The notes below the pieces were generated by a model that was not told the DNA's origin, did no database searches, and was given only the letters and a program-made list of their open reading frames with translations. From positions 31,031,831 to 31,095,830 of the forward strand of contig CM034543.1 in NCBI GenBank assembly GCA_020002185.1: DNA of 64,000 nucleotides, read 5' to 3'. The DNA is from Paraescarpia echinospica. Taxonomy: Eukaryota; Annelida; Polychaeta; Sabellida; Siboglinidae. Positions 12,298-24,386 of the stretch are shown here, in pieces. Position 1 is the first letter of the stretch. Every line of letters starts with the position of its first letter. The translations under genes and the position numbers were made by a program.

Positions 12298-12889
12298 CTT
12301 CTAAACCTAATTTCATGACAAAATCACTGATGCCTGATGACTCTTTGCTGGCAGCTTGCACTTGTCCAACCAGTGAATCACAAGATGGCGGAGGCTCTTA
12401 CAAAATAAACCCATGTGTATTTAATACATCAATACACTGTGGTATTTCCGGTATATCCATTAATAGACCAACTTCCAACTGATTTCATTTACCAAAAAAT
12501 ATATATTTCTCTTTGAACAAATATTTTATATAACTACATACAAGATATGCAACATCAGTTTTTTAGTGTGCTCAATAATCTAAATGAGTGTTGAAACAAT
12601 TGTTACTTTCGACACCAATAATGAATATACCCATTGAGCTGGGACAGTGTTACTGTAACCACGACTTATAGTGGAAATATAGCGCGCTTGTCGGTAGGTA
12701 CATACCAACATTAGCTGTGTTACTGTAAGGTGGTGGTGGAACATCAGCACAGCCCATGTGTACCGCGTACATTGGCGGTGAAGGGGCATCAATACTGTCG
12801 GTTGACACGGTGTACATGGGCGATAGATTGACATCGACGTCATCAGTTGATACCGTGTAGACGGGCGGCGGCTGCTCTGGAGCCTTCAT
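12298..12889 (-). CDS. TMEM272-like membrane protein, N-terminal exons (paralogue 2)
   Basis: Exons 12706-12889 (transcribed region perhaps from 12913) and 12298-12396, minus strand, with the same phases and donors (GTATGT, GTAAGC) as paralogue 1. The second exon is 99 nt in both. This copy has three, not four, of the 15-residue Pro-rich units; the PPPYS end and the PPPS-DSL-ESSG exon are kept, although Tyr of PPPSY is Cys here. Conservation of frame, phase and splice sites despite divergence elsewhere supports real coding use in at least the recent past. A hydrophobic conserved frame at about 11800-11930 may be the next, transmembrane, exon but has no clear donor. The C-terminal exons of the family, as seen at 49.05-49.87 kb, are not found nearby. 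Confidence 0.6.
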
Positions 12890-12917
12890 TGCAGATATTC
12901 CACTTTTAGCTTTCTGT

Positions 12918-13100
12918 CAGACAAAACGATTACATTAGCGAATATGTTTATCAGGTATATTGACAATACCGCGGTATACCACCTCGAGCAGTATGGTCGG
13001 CGGTCTTTCTCAGGACCGACGTTGTGGAACAATCTACCTCCTTCGTGCTGTCAGAGACGCCAACTCAGTGGCAACATTGAAGACATATCTTTTCCGTTCA
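12918..13100 (+). pseudogene. C-terminal LINE remnant, copy 2
   Basis: Duplicate of the 2453-2655 fragment. RRSFSGPTLWNNLP is readable, then the frame is lost, with the remaining codons continuing in another frame. Inactive. Confidence 0.65.
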
Positions 13101-13419
13101 GCGTACAGAACGCTGTGCTGCTAGATGAAGTGACACTTAAGTTAAGTTGACTATTTCTGCGTTTTAACAGAAGTTAATAAGTTTAATTTGTTTTCAATTT
13201 GGCTTATCTTATTAATGTTTATGTCTTTCTAATTTATCAAGTTAATTTAGTTGCGTATTCAACTTTTTTATTGTATTGGTTTAACTGATTGATTTAACTT
13301 ATTGATTAATTTTATTAACTTATTAATTTAGCATGGTTTACTTGTTTTATATTGTTAGCGCCTTTAAGCAGGTTTTTAACCAGAATATATGGCGTTTTAT
13401 AAATATATCCTAATCAAGT

Positions 13420-13750
13420 TGGAAGGAAACAACAGGTGTACATTCCTGTCAGACAAATTTATTACATTAGTGAACATGTGTATCAAGTTGAAAGTAAACA
13501 ACTTCTTGCTACACAAAACGATTACATTAATGAACATATTTATAAAGTTAGAACTTAGAAGGAAACAAATGGTGTGCCCTCCTGCCAAACGAAAACGAAT
13601 TCATTAGTGAAAATGTTTATCAAGTTAGAAGGAAACAAATTGTGTGCCTTCCTGCCAAACAAACTATTGCATTAGTAAACATGTTTATCAAGTTGGAATA
13701 AAACAAATTATGTAGCTTTCGATCAGACAAAACGATTACATTTAGTGTTC
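13420..13750. repeat. 69-bp minisatellite, copy 2
   Basis: Same unit family as 3531-3862, with about four units and two internal deletions, so the frames break earlier. Confidence 0.8.
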
Positions 13751-14689
13751 AAAACAAATGTTGTTTACGTCAAAACTAAGAATTGAAACTCTATGTTTCC
13801 ACCGCCATCTGCAGTTTTCATCCGAACGTATGTTTTCTATTTCCCGTGGAAGAGACACGTAGATGACTTGATGGATGTCGTGTGGAAGGGGAGCCACCAA
13901 GAACAGACATATCGTTCTAAAACTACAGACACAGCAGGCAACGTTCACGCACGAGGAAGTCAGTGAGGTATCCATGTTATTATTACGTATATTTATGGCA
14001 CGGAAGGAGATAAGAAATTATAAGAAAAGTCTCGAAACTTCTTCCAAGTGCCAGCCAGTGAGCATAGAATTCGATATCGACAAAAACATTTGTTTTGATA
14101 AAGTAAAGGTGTCTGAGCGGTGGAAATATGGTGGAAACACATCCAAGAGTACTGTGGGACTATAGGTCATTAGGTGCCACCCGTAATAATTTCGGTTTTA
14201 GTAAGAACTTCGGAGTACCCGGGATCTTGAACAAACTAAGTTCGTGCAAGGTGATTAGTCACCAAATGTCACCTAAATTTCTTTAAAATGGTGCTCTTTG
14301 CGTCTCATTTAGGCTTCAAATCATATTTTTTATTTATTATTGCAAGCCGACGAAATTCCGGACGATTTTAAATCAGCAGAAGTGCGGGTCTCCATTCTAA
14401 ATACAAATACGAAATTATTTCATAAAATAGTTCCTATGACCATTACATTTATGTTGTTGCCAAATACAGCATTGCATGCAGCGGATAATAATTTTAATAT
14501 GACTATGGTGGCGCCACCTGGGGAATGAATGAGAACTCAGTCTGTCTACCTAAACACGTAAATAATTCCAAATAATTTGTTTTAGTTTTATTCAATTGCA
14601 TCGCCAATTAGTAGATCACAGTCCGTTAGTCCAGGGCATTGAATGATTGTAAAAAAAATACCGGGTGGACAACGGCGCGTGTGAGAAGA

Positions 14690-15200
14690 TGTACTTATAT
14701 TATAATTAGTGGGAAGAGATACACTTTCAACATTACAATTAATGGGAGGAGATATACTTACAACATTACAATTAGTGGGAGGAGATGCACTTATAACATT
14801 ACAATTAGTGGGAGGAGAAACACTTACAACATTGCAATTAGTGGAAGTATGTACATTTACAACATTTCAATTAGGTGGGATGAGATACACTTACACCATT
14901 ACAATTAGTGGAAGAGATACACTTACAACATTACAGTTAGTGGGAGGAGACACACTTACAACATTACAATCAGTGTTAGGAGATATACTTACAACATTAC
15001 AGTCAATGGGAGGAGATACACTTACAACATTACAATCAGTGGGAGGAGATACACTTACAACATTTCAATCAGAGGGAGGAGATACACTTACAATATTACA
15101 ATTAGTGGAATGAGATACACTTACAACATTACAATTAATGGGAGGAGATACACTTACAACATTACAATTAATGGGAGGAGATACACTTACAACAATGCAA
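14690..15200. repeat. 33-bp minisatellite, copy 2
   Basis: About fifteen units of the same 33-bp repeat as 4848-5215. Indels move the open frame, which argues against coding. Confidence 0.9.
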
Positions 15201-15807
15201 TTAGTAATTAGCGAACTAGTAAATCAAATATATGATTATTATTATTAATGTGAAAACAAAAATGTTGCTTGATTTTGGATTGTTTGAACCCTAACGGGTT
15301 ATATTTCATAAAGGAAACTCTTTAACATGTGCATTCTGTCAGCAATGGTGTAGACATTTAAACATATTCATTGAACAATCGAGTTAACGTCAACAAAAGT
15401 ACCATTTTCTTGACACAAAACAATGTTTCTGGTTTCATAAAGTCCTGACGTGTGATACTGTTTACAAATCACAGGCATTTCATTAATAATAATAATATAT
15501 CATGAACGCGGAAGTAAAATAATCTACCCCAAACTGCGTACGAACCGAACCGTCTTCTAAATTGTGGATGTGGCATTTTGTCCGATGATACCTTTTTTAC
15601 AAGTCGACAAATGGATGTAATACGTGACCAAACAAACTATTTTATAAGAACACGCTCGGCTTGAAAAGAGCAGAAGGTAAACATACTACTCGTCGTGTTC
15701 ATTGGTGCGTGACCGTCTCGAGGTAAAGCTATTACGTGGCGCCGCAAGAGAGTCTTATGCAGTTGCAAACGTAAAATATAGTTTATAAACGTTCATTTTG
15801 TTGTAAT

Positions 15808-15975
15808 ATAGTAATTTACAAATTCAGTGTTTGTCACATCCATTTGCATTACAGGAGATACAATATGTAATTTAGCTGTATACAGTAATAATAGTTTATT
15901 GCGCACAGCTAAATAAGAACCCGGAAGATAGGAATAAAATAGTCGTGCCACTATTTTTGGAGCATGTCCACAACC
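15808..15975 (+). repeat. Dispersed 180-bp repeat, copy c
   Basis: Duplicate of 5827-6005. It ends abruptly at the GGGT tract that begins at 15977. Confidence 0.75.
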
Positions 15976-15976
15976 C

Positions 15977-16016
15977 GGGTGGGTGGGTGGGTGGGTGGGT
16001 GGGTGGGTGGGTGGGT
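15977..16016 (+). repeat. (GGGT)10 tract
   Basis: Ten uninterrupted GGGT units followed by a G/C-rich patch to about 16060. Enough G-triplets for stacked G-quadruplexes. It lies about 370 bp before the first visible exon of Ly6 gene A and exactly at the right end of the segmental duplication. Confidence 0.95.
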
Positions 16017-16389
16017 GCGCGCTTGTGTGTGGGGGGTGGGGTTGCGCGCGCGCTTGCGTGCACGTTTGTAAACTTCCTTCCCTTACTATGCACAGTGATG
16101 ATTAGATTCCCTTGATTCACATTCATTATATTCCGATTAAGGTTATGTTTCGTTACCTCAAACATTCTCAGCCTAGCTGGCTGCATACTTACTAACCCTC
16201 GGCTGCCAACAACGTCACTGGGTGTAAAATACGAGTCTATGACGAAGATGAGTTGCATCAAACTTGCCCAATTCCGATCGCATAAGTCTTGACGTGTCCT
16301 TATTGTGTATTGTTTACAAAACAGTTCTCATAACCTACTACTTCGGTGTTTGCCATGTTATAATAATTACAATATGGTCTGTGTTGAAG

Positions 16390-17199
16390 GTGACCCATTA
16401 ATGTGTTACTGGTGCATCTCCACGACTAACGCCAACTGCGGTGATCCATTCGATGGCAGGGGGGTGAAGACCAAGTCTTGCAGTGGCGTGTGTGTTAAGC
16501 GGGACGGAATTGCAAACGGTTAGCGTCCTTGTATTTTGAACATATATATATATATATATATATATACGAACGTATACGTGCACCCACACAAAAACACGCG
16601 CGCACACACACACACAGGCAAGTGCCACATACAAGCACGCTCACATAGATACGCGCGCGCGCACTCACACTCACACACACTCACACACACACACACACAC
16701 ACACTAAAAGATTAACTTAATTTCAAAGACATTCGAGTCGCACGAATCTTCTTCATCATTGTTTAACACCTGTAAAAACCACCATCCACGATGGTCGAGA
16801 ATATCAACTGATCAGCTGTTATGTAGCCGATGTTGACGTAATGTCCAAATAACACACACAATACACACTCTCTCTTTCTCGTTGTATTAACACCACTTAT
16901 ATTTCCACTTAAGTGAACTCGTAGCAATAGAGTTCTTATCAAATGTTACGCACATTCTAACAAACATAAATTAATGACATGAGTTATTATTTAGTCTGTC
17001 TTCCGGTTGTGTTTCAGGAGTAGATGGAGTGAATCGGTTTTGTAATCCAGAAATCCCAAAGAGCTTTTCTGCAACTTCTCGTATCAGAGAATGTTTCTGC
17101 GACACCGATTTGTGTAACGACGCATCATTGCAACAAGCCACAGTGCTAACAATCGTTCCTCTTGCTATATGTGCCGCTGTCACCGCTAGGTGGCTCTGA
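16390..17199 (+). CDS. Ly6/three-finger GPI-anchored protein, gene A (5' incomplete)
   Basis: Two exons: 16390-16518 (acceptor TTGAAG, donor G-GTTAGC) and 17018-17199 (acceptor TTTCAG, stop TGA). They join in phase. The first encodes the start of a three-finger domain with CYWC, a C-x-DPF segment and SCSGVCVK. The second encodes more cysteines and the diagnostic CFCDTDLCND, then a hydrophobic tail ending ARWL, as expected for a GPI-anchor signal. The family (Ly6/uPAR, including invertebrate quiver/sleepless-like proteins) acts at the outer cell surface. The signal-peptide exon is not visible upstream, and the AATAAA found after the stop in gene B reads AACAAA here. Paralogue of gene B. Confidence 0.75.
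16540..16705. repeat. (AT)n and (CA)n tracts in the Ly6 A intron
   Basis: An AT run at about 16541-16566 and CA-rich sequence at 16600-16705, inside the 499-bp intron of gene A. Confidence 0.9.
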
Positions 17200-17739
17200 A
17201 TGCAAACAAAGAACATCTCGTCGTTTTGTATACATACATTCTTTTCCATTGTGTTTCCTTTATCTCAATCTTTTCCTAGCGCATTATATATAATAATGAT
17301 TTGTATCCCACTGCAACCGTGGAGCCAACATGTTTAACAATGAAATTTGTGTGTACTTTTACATACATATGTACAATATATATATATATATATGATATAT
17401 ATAATACATATAATATAATATGTATATATATATAATATAAAATGTATATATATTCATGTTTCACTTACCGATATAATTGATCATCATGCCTATTTTAATG
17501 CAAAACAACTAAATATTTGGTATTACTTTGATTCATTATGAAGTTACATTATAAATAATGTCAGAATACTATTTTGCGAGTGGATGGATGATAGAAGCTG
17601 TTAGTCGTGTATTTTCAGATGACAATTTAGCTGCTATCATTTATAGTACCATGCCTTGATTCCTGTGTACACAGTATTTAAGGTATAACGTCTACTCCAC
17701 ACACACGCACGCACGCAAGCCAGCAAGAACTCTCTCTCT

Positions 17740-18337
<598 letters not shown>

Positions 18338-18774
18338 GCTTCTCTCACATTATAACAACATGGCATTATGAATTATCACCACGATGCAAGAGGAACATGG
18401 GTGGACATTTCCCAGTGCATAGGCATATCAAGCATTTAACATACACCACACAACGGACATTGTATCTTATCGGGCTGTTTATTAGTAATCTAATTAGTAT
18501 TCAGCGTATCGCCTTATAGCTTAGTTTTCCGAACAAAAGCAATGAATACGCCATATGCTAACATAGGAGAGCAGATAATTAACGTCCATTCACAATCACA
18601 TTTCTATCATGTAGTAGTCCATTATTTGTTAATAAAGTAATCAGTATTTCGACCCAGACATAATGTCTTACCAACATTAATAACGGAATGTTCAAAGTAG
18701 TACACATGTAGTTCTTATTACAATGCTGCCGAAATGTTATATTCCTTTGTTGTGTTTTTGTTGTCTACGGTGAC

Positions 18775-18960
18775 GAGCGGTAGAGTGCCGGGCTGTCGAT
18801 AGAGGGGACGCTGGTTCAATTCCTCCTATCGCCGTTGGGCAATTTTGTTCACGTTGTCATTGTCTTTCGAAAGAAACTTTAAAAGACGTTTGTCCCTTCT
18901 ATCAGCTGTCTGTGCTGGAAGTAAGATATCCCACACGGGTGTAAATGAGGAAGCGAAATA
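18775..18960 (+). mobile_element. tRNA-derived SINE
   Basis: The head resembles a degenerate tRNA with an A-box-like GAGCGGTAGAGTGCC and a B box GGTTCAATTCC about 40 nt apart. It is followed by TTGGGCAATTTTGTTCAC and a short unrelated body. It does not fold as a functional tRNA. Confidence 0.6.
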
Positions 18961-19120
18961 GGATATGCAACAACATGACGTGTGTTGCGTGTGCGTGCGT
19001 GTGCCTGTACCTGTGATGTACGTGTGGCAGTGTACGTGCGTGTTTTGGAACGCACGCACATTAGTGTCGCGTCGCGTAGAGCAAATACGTACTAAGACCA
19101 AATAAACCGGTTTTTGTGTG

Positions 19121-19340
19121 CAATATATTAGTGACAGTGTAGCTAGAGAACGTCAGGCTGTTGTGTGGATTCCTAATTAATTATCCTTCTACTTAGTGAT
19201 ACATTGCTACTCTCTGGGCACAATATATATCAATATATTAGTGACAGTGTAATTAGAGAACGTCAGGCTGTTGTGTAGATTCCTAATTAATTATCTTTCT
19301 ATTTGGTGATACATTGCTACTCTCTGGGCACAATATATAT
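19121..19340. repeat. 110-bp tandem duplication
   Basis: Units 19121-19230 and 19231-19340 are almost identical (CAATATATTAGTGACAGTGT to CTGGGCACAATATATAT), so the event is recent. Confidence 0.95.
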
Positions 19341-19682
19341 AAAAAGGGACATGCAGTCATGACTTATTTCGATCATTCTACCATTGTCCGCCACAATTTG
19401 TTAGTGGAATCAGTAATAACTCAACCAACACAATGACAGTTACCGTACATATAGTGTACTATGCAATGTCACTTTAACCTTATAGGGAGACAGCTTAACA
19501 ATGCTCATATTTTAGTCGACTTTATTTCTAACATACAGTTTTCCCCTCCACCTTCGTCCCGAGATCAATATGGTTGGAGTGCTTTAGGAGGATGGACCTG
19601 TATTAACGGCGAAATAATCAGAAAGAAATTGCCGGTTGCTGCACCAGTGACAGTGGAAAAACTTGGGATACTGTCATAGATG

Positions 19683-19893
19683 TCTTCACGTTCACCAGGC
19701 AAGGATTCTCTGCTGTCGTTATAATAATTGCTGTACACTTTGACATGTTATTGTCACGTGTTGCTAATACGTTTAATCTGATATTATTGTAATCGTCACA
19801 ATACAATATAAGAACCTTTCAAGTGCAATGAACCGATAAACCTTCCGTGTAGGTGATCCACGCTCGCAATGAATGACAGCAGTTACCTAAGCT
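19683..19893 (+). repeat. Direct repeat upstream of Ly6 B, copy 1
   Basis: Matches 20310-20502 (CACCAGGCAAG, TAATAATTG-TGTACACTT, AAGAACCTTTCAA, CCACGCTCGCA, ACAGCAGTTACC). Spacing is about 620 bp. Confidence 0.8.
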
Positions 19894-20084
19894 GCCCAAT
19901 TGACAGTGGAGAAAACATATATTTTCCCAGTTCTAGTTGTTGCCAGCGCTCAGCAACGTTCTATTAACTGACTTGTCTGTATTATTGTGGTTACAATGTA
20001 ATGGTTTTATGAGGTATTATTCAACTAGTCAGCTTTTTTCAGAACATTACCGCCAAACTGACCGTTATATGCTGGCACATAGGG

Positions 20085-20296
20085 TGGTCACTGCCAGGAT
20101 GCTTATCGTCCTCGGTGGTTCTTTTACGTCCCAAATTGAGACGGGACCGACATTAACGTAATCTTCGAGTCACGAGGGATACACAGTCCTCAATGTTGAT
20201 AGCCAGGTTTTTACACTAAACATACCATGACGGCCCGGTCCGGGTTTCGAACTCTGGCATGGCAGGCGGATTTACTAACGACTACACAAGCTGCAC
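20085..20296 (-). mobile_element. tRNA-derived SINE, minus strand
   Basis: On the minus strand the head has a degenerate A box around TAGTCGTTAGTAAATCC and a B box GAGTTCGAAACCC. It is followed by GGGCCGTCATGG and a body with GTCCCGTCTCAATTTGGG. It lies between the two direct repeats. Confidence 0.6.
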
Positions 20297-20309
20297 TCCT
20301 TTCCACGTC

Positions 20310-20502
20310 TACCAGGCAAGAATTCGCGACGTTATCGTTGTAATAATTGTTGTACACTTGATCATATAATACGTTTGTTTGCTATTATTGTAATCATCTC
20401 AATACACTGTAAGAACCTTTCAAATGCAGTGAACCCATACACCTTCCGGGTAGGCGAGGCTTGCAAGATCCACGCTCGCATGGAATAACAGCAGTTACCA
20501 AA
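20310..20502 (+). repeat. Direct repeat upstream of Ly6 B, copy 2
   Basis: Second copy of 19683-19893, ending about 120 bp before the start codon of Ly6 B and so overlapping its probable promoter region. No clear TATA box. Confidence 0.8.
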
Positions 20503-21577
20503 GCACGGTCGGTTGGTGTGGATTATAACTGGTTTTAAAAATCGCGTCACACCTGGTCTGGGAAGTAGAGTAGTCTAAGGAGTGAACAGATTCTTTGTGC
20601 ACTCAAATTCATAGATTATGTCAACATGCAAGCGATCGTTATCACCGGTCTTCTTGAAGTCGCTGCTGGTATCAATTCGAGTAAGTTGCTATTGATTCAC
20701 TCTTCTTCACTCTTAGTATACCATAATGTTGGCCCTATATAACACGACGTTTCTTCACCGCACTCTATTTATTGCTGCTTTGCACTCCAGCTAGTTGTAT
20801 GCGTCTTAATTTCTTCGGCTATGGGTCTCCTCCAGATGATTCTGAATCTACCTGGTTACATTTTCTTTACCGTTCCATTCTTAGCCTGTCTCGTAAATTA
20901 TTTTTCACATAAAATACTGCTAACTAATCATGATTTATTTTGGCAGCATTTAAAGCGATGTTGTCTGTTCCGTTACACGGAATCGGCCCAGCGTGGTAAT
21001 TATTAGCAGGAAGTTCGCTGGATCAGTCTTACCGTGTTCCAATTTGTGATCAGGAATATATGTGCCTTCCAACTTCAAAGGTATTTGTTGGAAAGTTCCA
21101 ATGGCGCTTGTTTACAAATTGATGTCACGTGTACAAATTGAACTTTTAGCGGGCGCGACATTCAATTTGCGAAGAACGTTTCGAACTTATTAAATGGTAA
21201 TTGGCGGGCATCATAATTTCATCATACTTCTAATATTAAGAACATTATAATAATTAGCAATTAGAAACACACACCATCGGTTTAAAGACATAAAAGTTTG
21301 TGTGTGACGGTTTTGGGTTGATTGTTGCCATTGGGCGTATCGGATGAAAGATCATAATTACTGTATGTATTGTATTGAAGGTGACGCTATACCGTGCTAC
21401 ACCTGCGAATGAATCCAACTGCGCCGATCCTTTCAACAGCAAGGGAATAAACACCATGACTTGCAGATGCGTTTGTGTTAAGATGGAGGGAAGATTAGCA
21501 GTTATAGGTTAGTACGCTTATACTTACATACGTGTACAAGTGCAGGTGTACACATGTTAACTATGACATCAGTTACC

Positions 21578-21580
<3 letters not shown>

Positions 21581-21643
<63 letters not shown>
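21581..21643. repeat. (CT)n microsatellite with adjoining GA run
   Basis: About 31 CT units in intron 2 of Ly6 B, followed by GTGTGAGAGAGAGAGG, which could fold back on the CT tract. Confidence 0.97.
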
Positions 21644-21648
<5 letters not shown>

Positions 21649-22554
21649 AGAGAGAGAGGGGGGCGTGCATGTGTGCGTGTGGGTGGGTGCATATGCGTGT
21701 GTGTGTGCGCGAGATTGTGCGTGTGTGGGAGTGTTACGTGCGTGTGTTTGAATGTGCGTGTGTGCGGGCATGCATTCGTGTGTGAGATGGGTCGTTGCAT
21801 GTTCGTGTATATGTATGTACTTGACAAGACATTGTTTTATGTTTGCACACAAGTAAAAGTTGATATGAATCCAGGTAAAATCAGATTTCAATTTGAACTA
21901 TATATAGCATCAGACCGTTAGCCAGGATTGTGAAAATTTCAAATATACCTGTTCTCATCGTTTATTTACCCGTATGCGCATGAAAAACTCTGTTACACAT
22001 TGATTTGTCATTGACGTCGGAATGTAGTGAATATTTATGGGGCGGAGTCTCTCCGAAAACATTCAACTGCAACCCCTCTTGAGAGCTCTCCAAAAACCCC
22101 AACTGCACCCCGTGACTCCGTTTTCACGTTGCTGTTGGGAAAATAGAAACACATTATGGTATCTGAAAAAATAAAAATCCCATTATCCAAAGTCCAAATG
22201 ACCCGTTGTTTGAAAAAGAAAAACCTGTTGCGATTTTTAAAAACCCGTTCCAAAAAACTATACAACGGATCTTTGACTAAGGTCGGTATAGCATAAGACA
22301 TGAGTGTAAAGTTCCCTTTTTTTGCAAATTCCGGCTCAACATGGGTGTCTTCCGAGGAAATAACTGGTACGTTGTTGTTTGTCTGTTGTTATATATTTGT
22401 CAGCAAAGAATGATTAAAGAGTCCTGCGGGCAAGCGTCTAACCACGAAGACCATACAATTAACGATGGTGTACCGATAGTTCGAACGACTAGTAGTTTAC
22501 AGATACGTTTAAATACGTACGTACACACACGCTCACTCACACGCACACTCACAC

Positions 22555-22563
22555 ACTCACACA

Positions 22564-22607
<44 letters not shown>
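22555..22607. repeat. (AC)n microsatellite
   Basis: CA-rich run in intron 2 of Ly6 B. Confidence 0.95.
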
Positions 22608-22611
<4 letters not shown>

Positions 22612-23104
22612 TTCATGCACGCAGGCTGGGGCGCGCACACACGCCTGTTGTGCTTCGTATTGGTATCACTTGCATTTTCATTCGGATAAAATAAATATAA
22701 TAATATATTTTATACAAACCAAGGTTTGCACACATTCAAACAAGCGTACTGGTGACTTTATTTTGGTCCGTACAAAATCATTATTAAGAAAAGGTATTAT
22801 TTTAATACAACAGCAATTGTAGCCTTGTGCGAGCTTCTTGTGATATATGGTCTACGTTTCTGCATTCAATTTTGGGCGATTTATTATTTGTTTTGGCTTT
22901 TTTCGGTTGCGTTTCAGATGAAACGCAACGATACTGCGGTCCTGCTAGCGAAGGCATCAGTTGCGGCTACAACAGGAAGGGTGTCCCGTGGTGCACCTGT
23001 GGCACCGACCTCTGTAACGGCGTCCCATTCCAACACGTCACAGCCACTTCCGTCATTTCCATTGTTGTATCAACCAATGTCATCGCCAGATGGCTCTGAA
23101 TGCG

Positions 23105-23110
23105 AATAAA
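23105..23110 (+). promoter_or_regulatory. Poly(A) signal of Ly6 B
   Basis: AATAAA six bases after the TGA stop. The aligned position in gene A reads AACAAA. Confidence 0.5.
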
Positions 23111-24338
23111 GAACTGTGGTTGTTTGAAGTTAAACTTGAGTGGAGGTTGCCTGTTCCTCGTTTTTAAATATTAATTCATATAATGTTCTCAAGACACTGA
23201 TTAGTCCACTCAATCTATGCCCAAAAGAGGATCAACCTCAAACAAATTGCAATAGTAATTATGACAGTGTTTTAGTTAGTACTGTATGTCTACATTACCA
23301 GAAAAAAAGTCCACCGAAATCCATGTGGTGGAACATTGTCATTTTTTTGACGACAATGACAAGTGGTCAAAGGTCGCTGCCAGTGACGTTATGGCTTAGT
23401 GAAATGTATGGGTAGGCGTTATTTAGGCTGTAGTACATATTTTTGTTTGCACATTTCATACACATTTTGTATGCCATTGGCAAGATAATGTAATAAGTAT
23501 ACATTCGTTAAATATTAACGTGAACAATCGTTTTTAAACACAGTGAACCCTGATTTTTAGCCGATAATGTTTTTTGTGGAATTTCTATCCAATGGAGTCC
23601 CTGGAGCAATTCAGGTTGGTTGTCTTCGCGACAACCTAGCGCAATTTTTTAAATATGCAAATAACGGTCTTCATTACTGAAACATCTATTTTCGTCAATA
23701 GTTTTGCAACTACACATGATAATGTCACAAAAGTGGTGTCAAGACCGTTATTTTCATGGTCAACGGTTAAGATAATTAGGTATATAACGGCTGCACGTTT
23801 GTCATTTCATAAATTGTTCAGATATCGGCCATGTCGGATCTTATTACATGCTTATCTCCAATGCAATTTGTATGCATACCTCCAATGTCTTTGGTTCACA
23901 CATGTTGTCTATGCCCCTATAATAATAATAGCACAATCAACAACATAAAACACATTGAATCTCATTGTAATATTGTTGGACAACATAGAATAAATAGTTA
24001 TTAATCCATATAGTTGACAGTGGTTGCATGCATACAAGTGTCTATTCAAATTCTCAATAAAAAACTATCATAGTGCGGTGTACCATGACTTCCCGTGCAA
24101 TTTGCTTTCCAAAAGCATTTTTTTGCACGAATATCACCTACAATGTTTCAATCAACAAAAAAACTGAGGTGGCAATTTCACGTTTTGTTTTTAAAGAAAT
24201 GGCTGCCATATCACATTTCCGCATAGCGGTCGTCAAAACAAATTTCTAAATATCGTACCAATTATGTCACACACGCTGATTAGTAGGTATGTGTTCTCAA
24301 TCTGAACACTTGCTCTCAAAACACTTAGTACTTTCTGT

Positions 24339-24386
<48 letters not shown>

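Larger units (their letters stand above)
11645..15975 (+). repeat. Segmental duplication, copy 2
   Basis: Second copy of the 846-6005 segment. It lacks the TG microsatellite, the 570-bp insertion and the telomere-like block, and it has a longer 33-bp minisatellite. The TMEM272-like exons keep their splice sites and reading frame here. The copies are separated by about 5.6 kb that includes the 8.4-11.4 kb repeat. Confidence 0.9.
20626..23099 (+). pseudogene. Ly6/three-finger protein, gene B (frameshifted)
   Basis: Three exons: 20626-20680 (ATG, 18 codons of hydrophobic signal peptide beginning MQAIVITGLLEV, donor GTAAGT), 21381-21507 (acceptor TTGAAG, donor GTTAGT) and 22918-23099 (acceptor TTTCAG). 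The last exon encodes WCTCGTDLCNG and a hydrophobic tail ending ARWL, and is exactly as long as gene A's. Exon 2 is 127 nt against 129 in gene A: relative to A it has lost 8 nt after CYTC and gained 6 nt near its end. This gives an in-frame TGA straight after CYTCE and misphases exon 3. All splice sites and the poly(A) signal are intact, so the lesion is recent or is an assembly error. Confidence 0.75.

Noticed and set aside
18775..18850. Functional tRNA gene
   Set aside because: A- and B-box-like words are present but no cloverleaf or acceptor pairing; followed by a SINE body.
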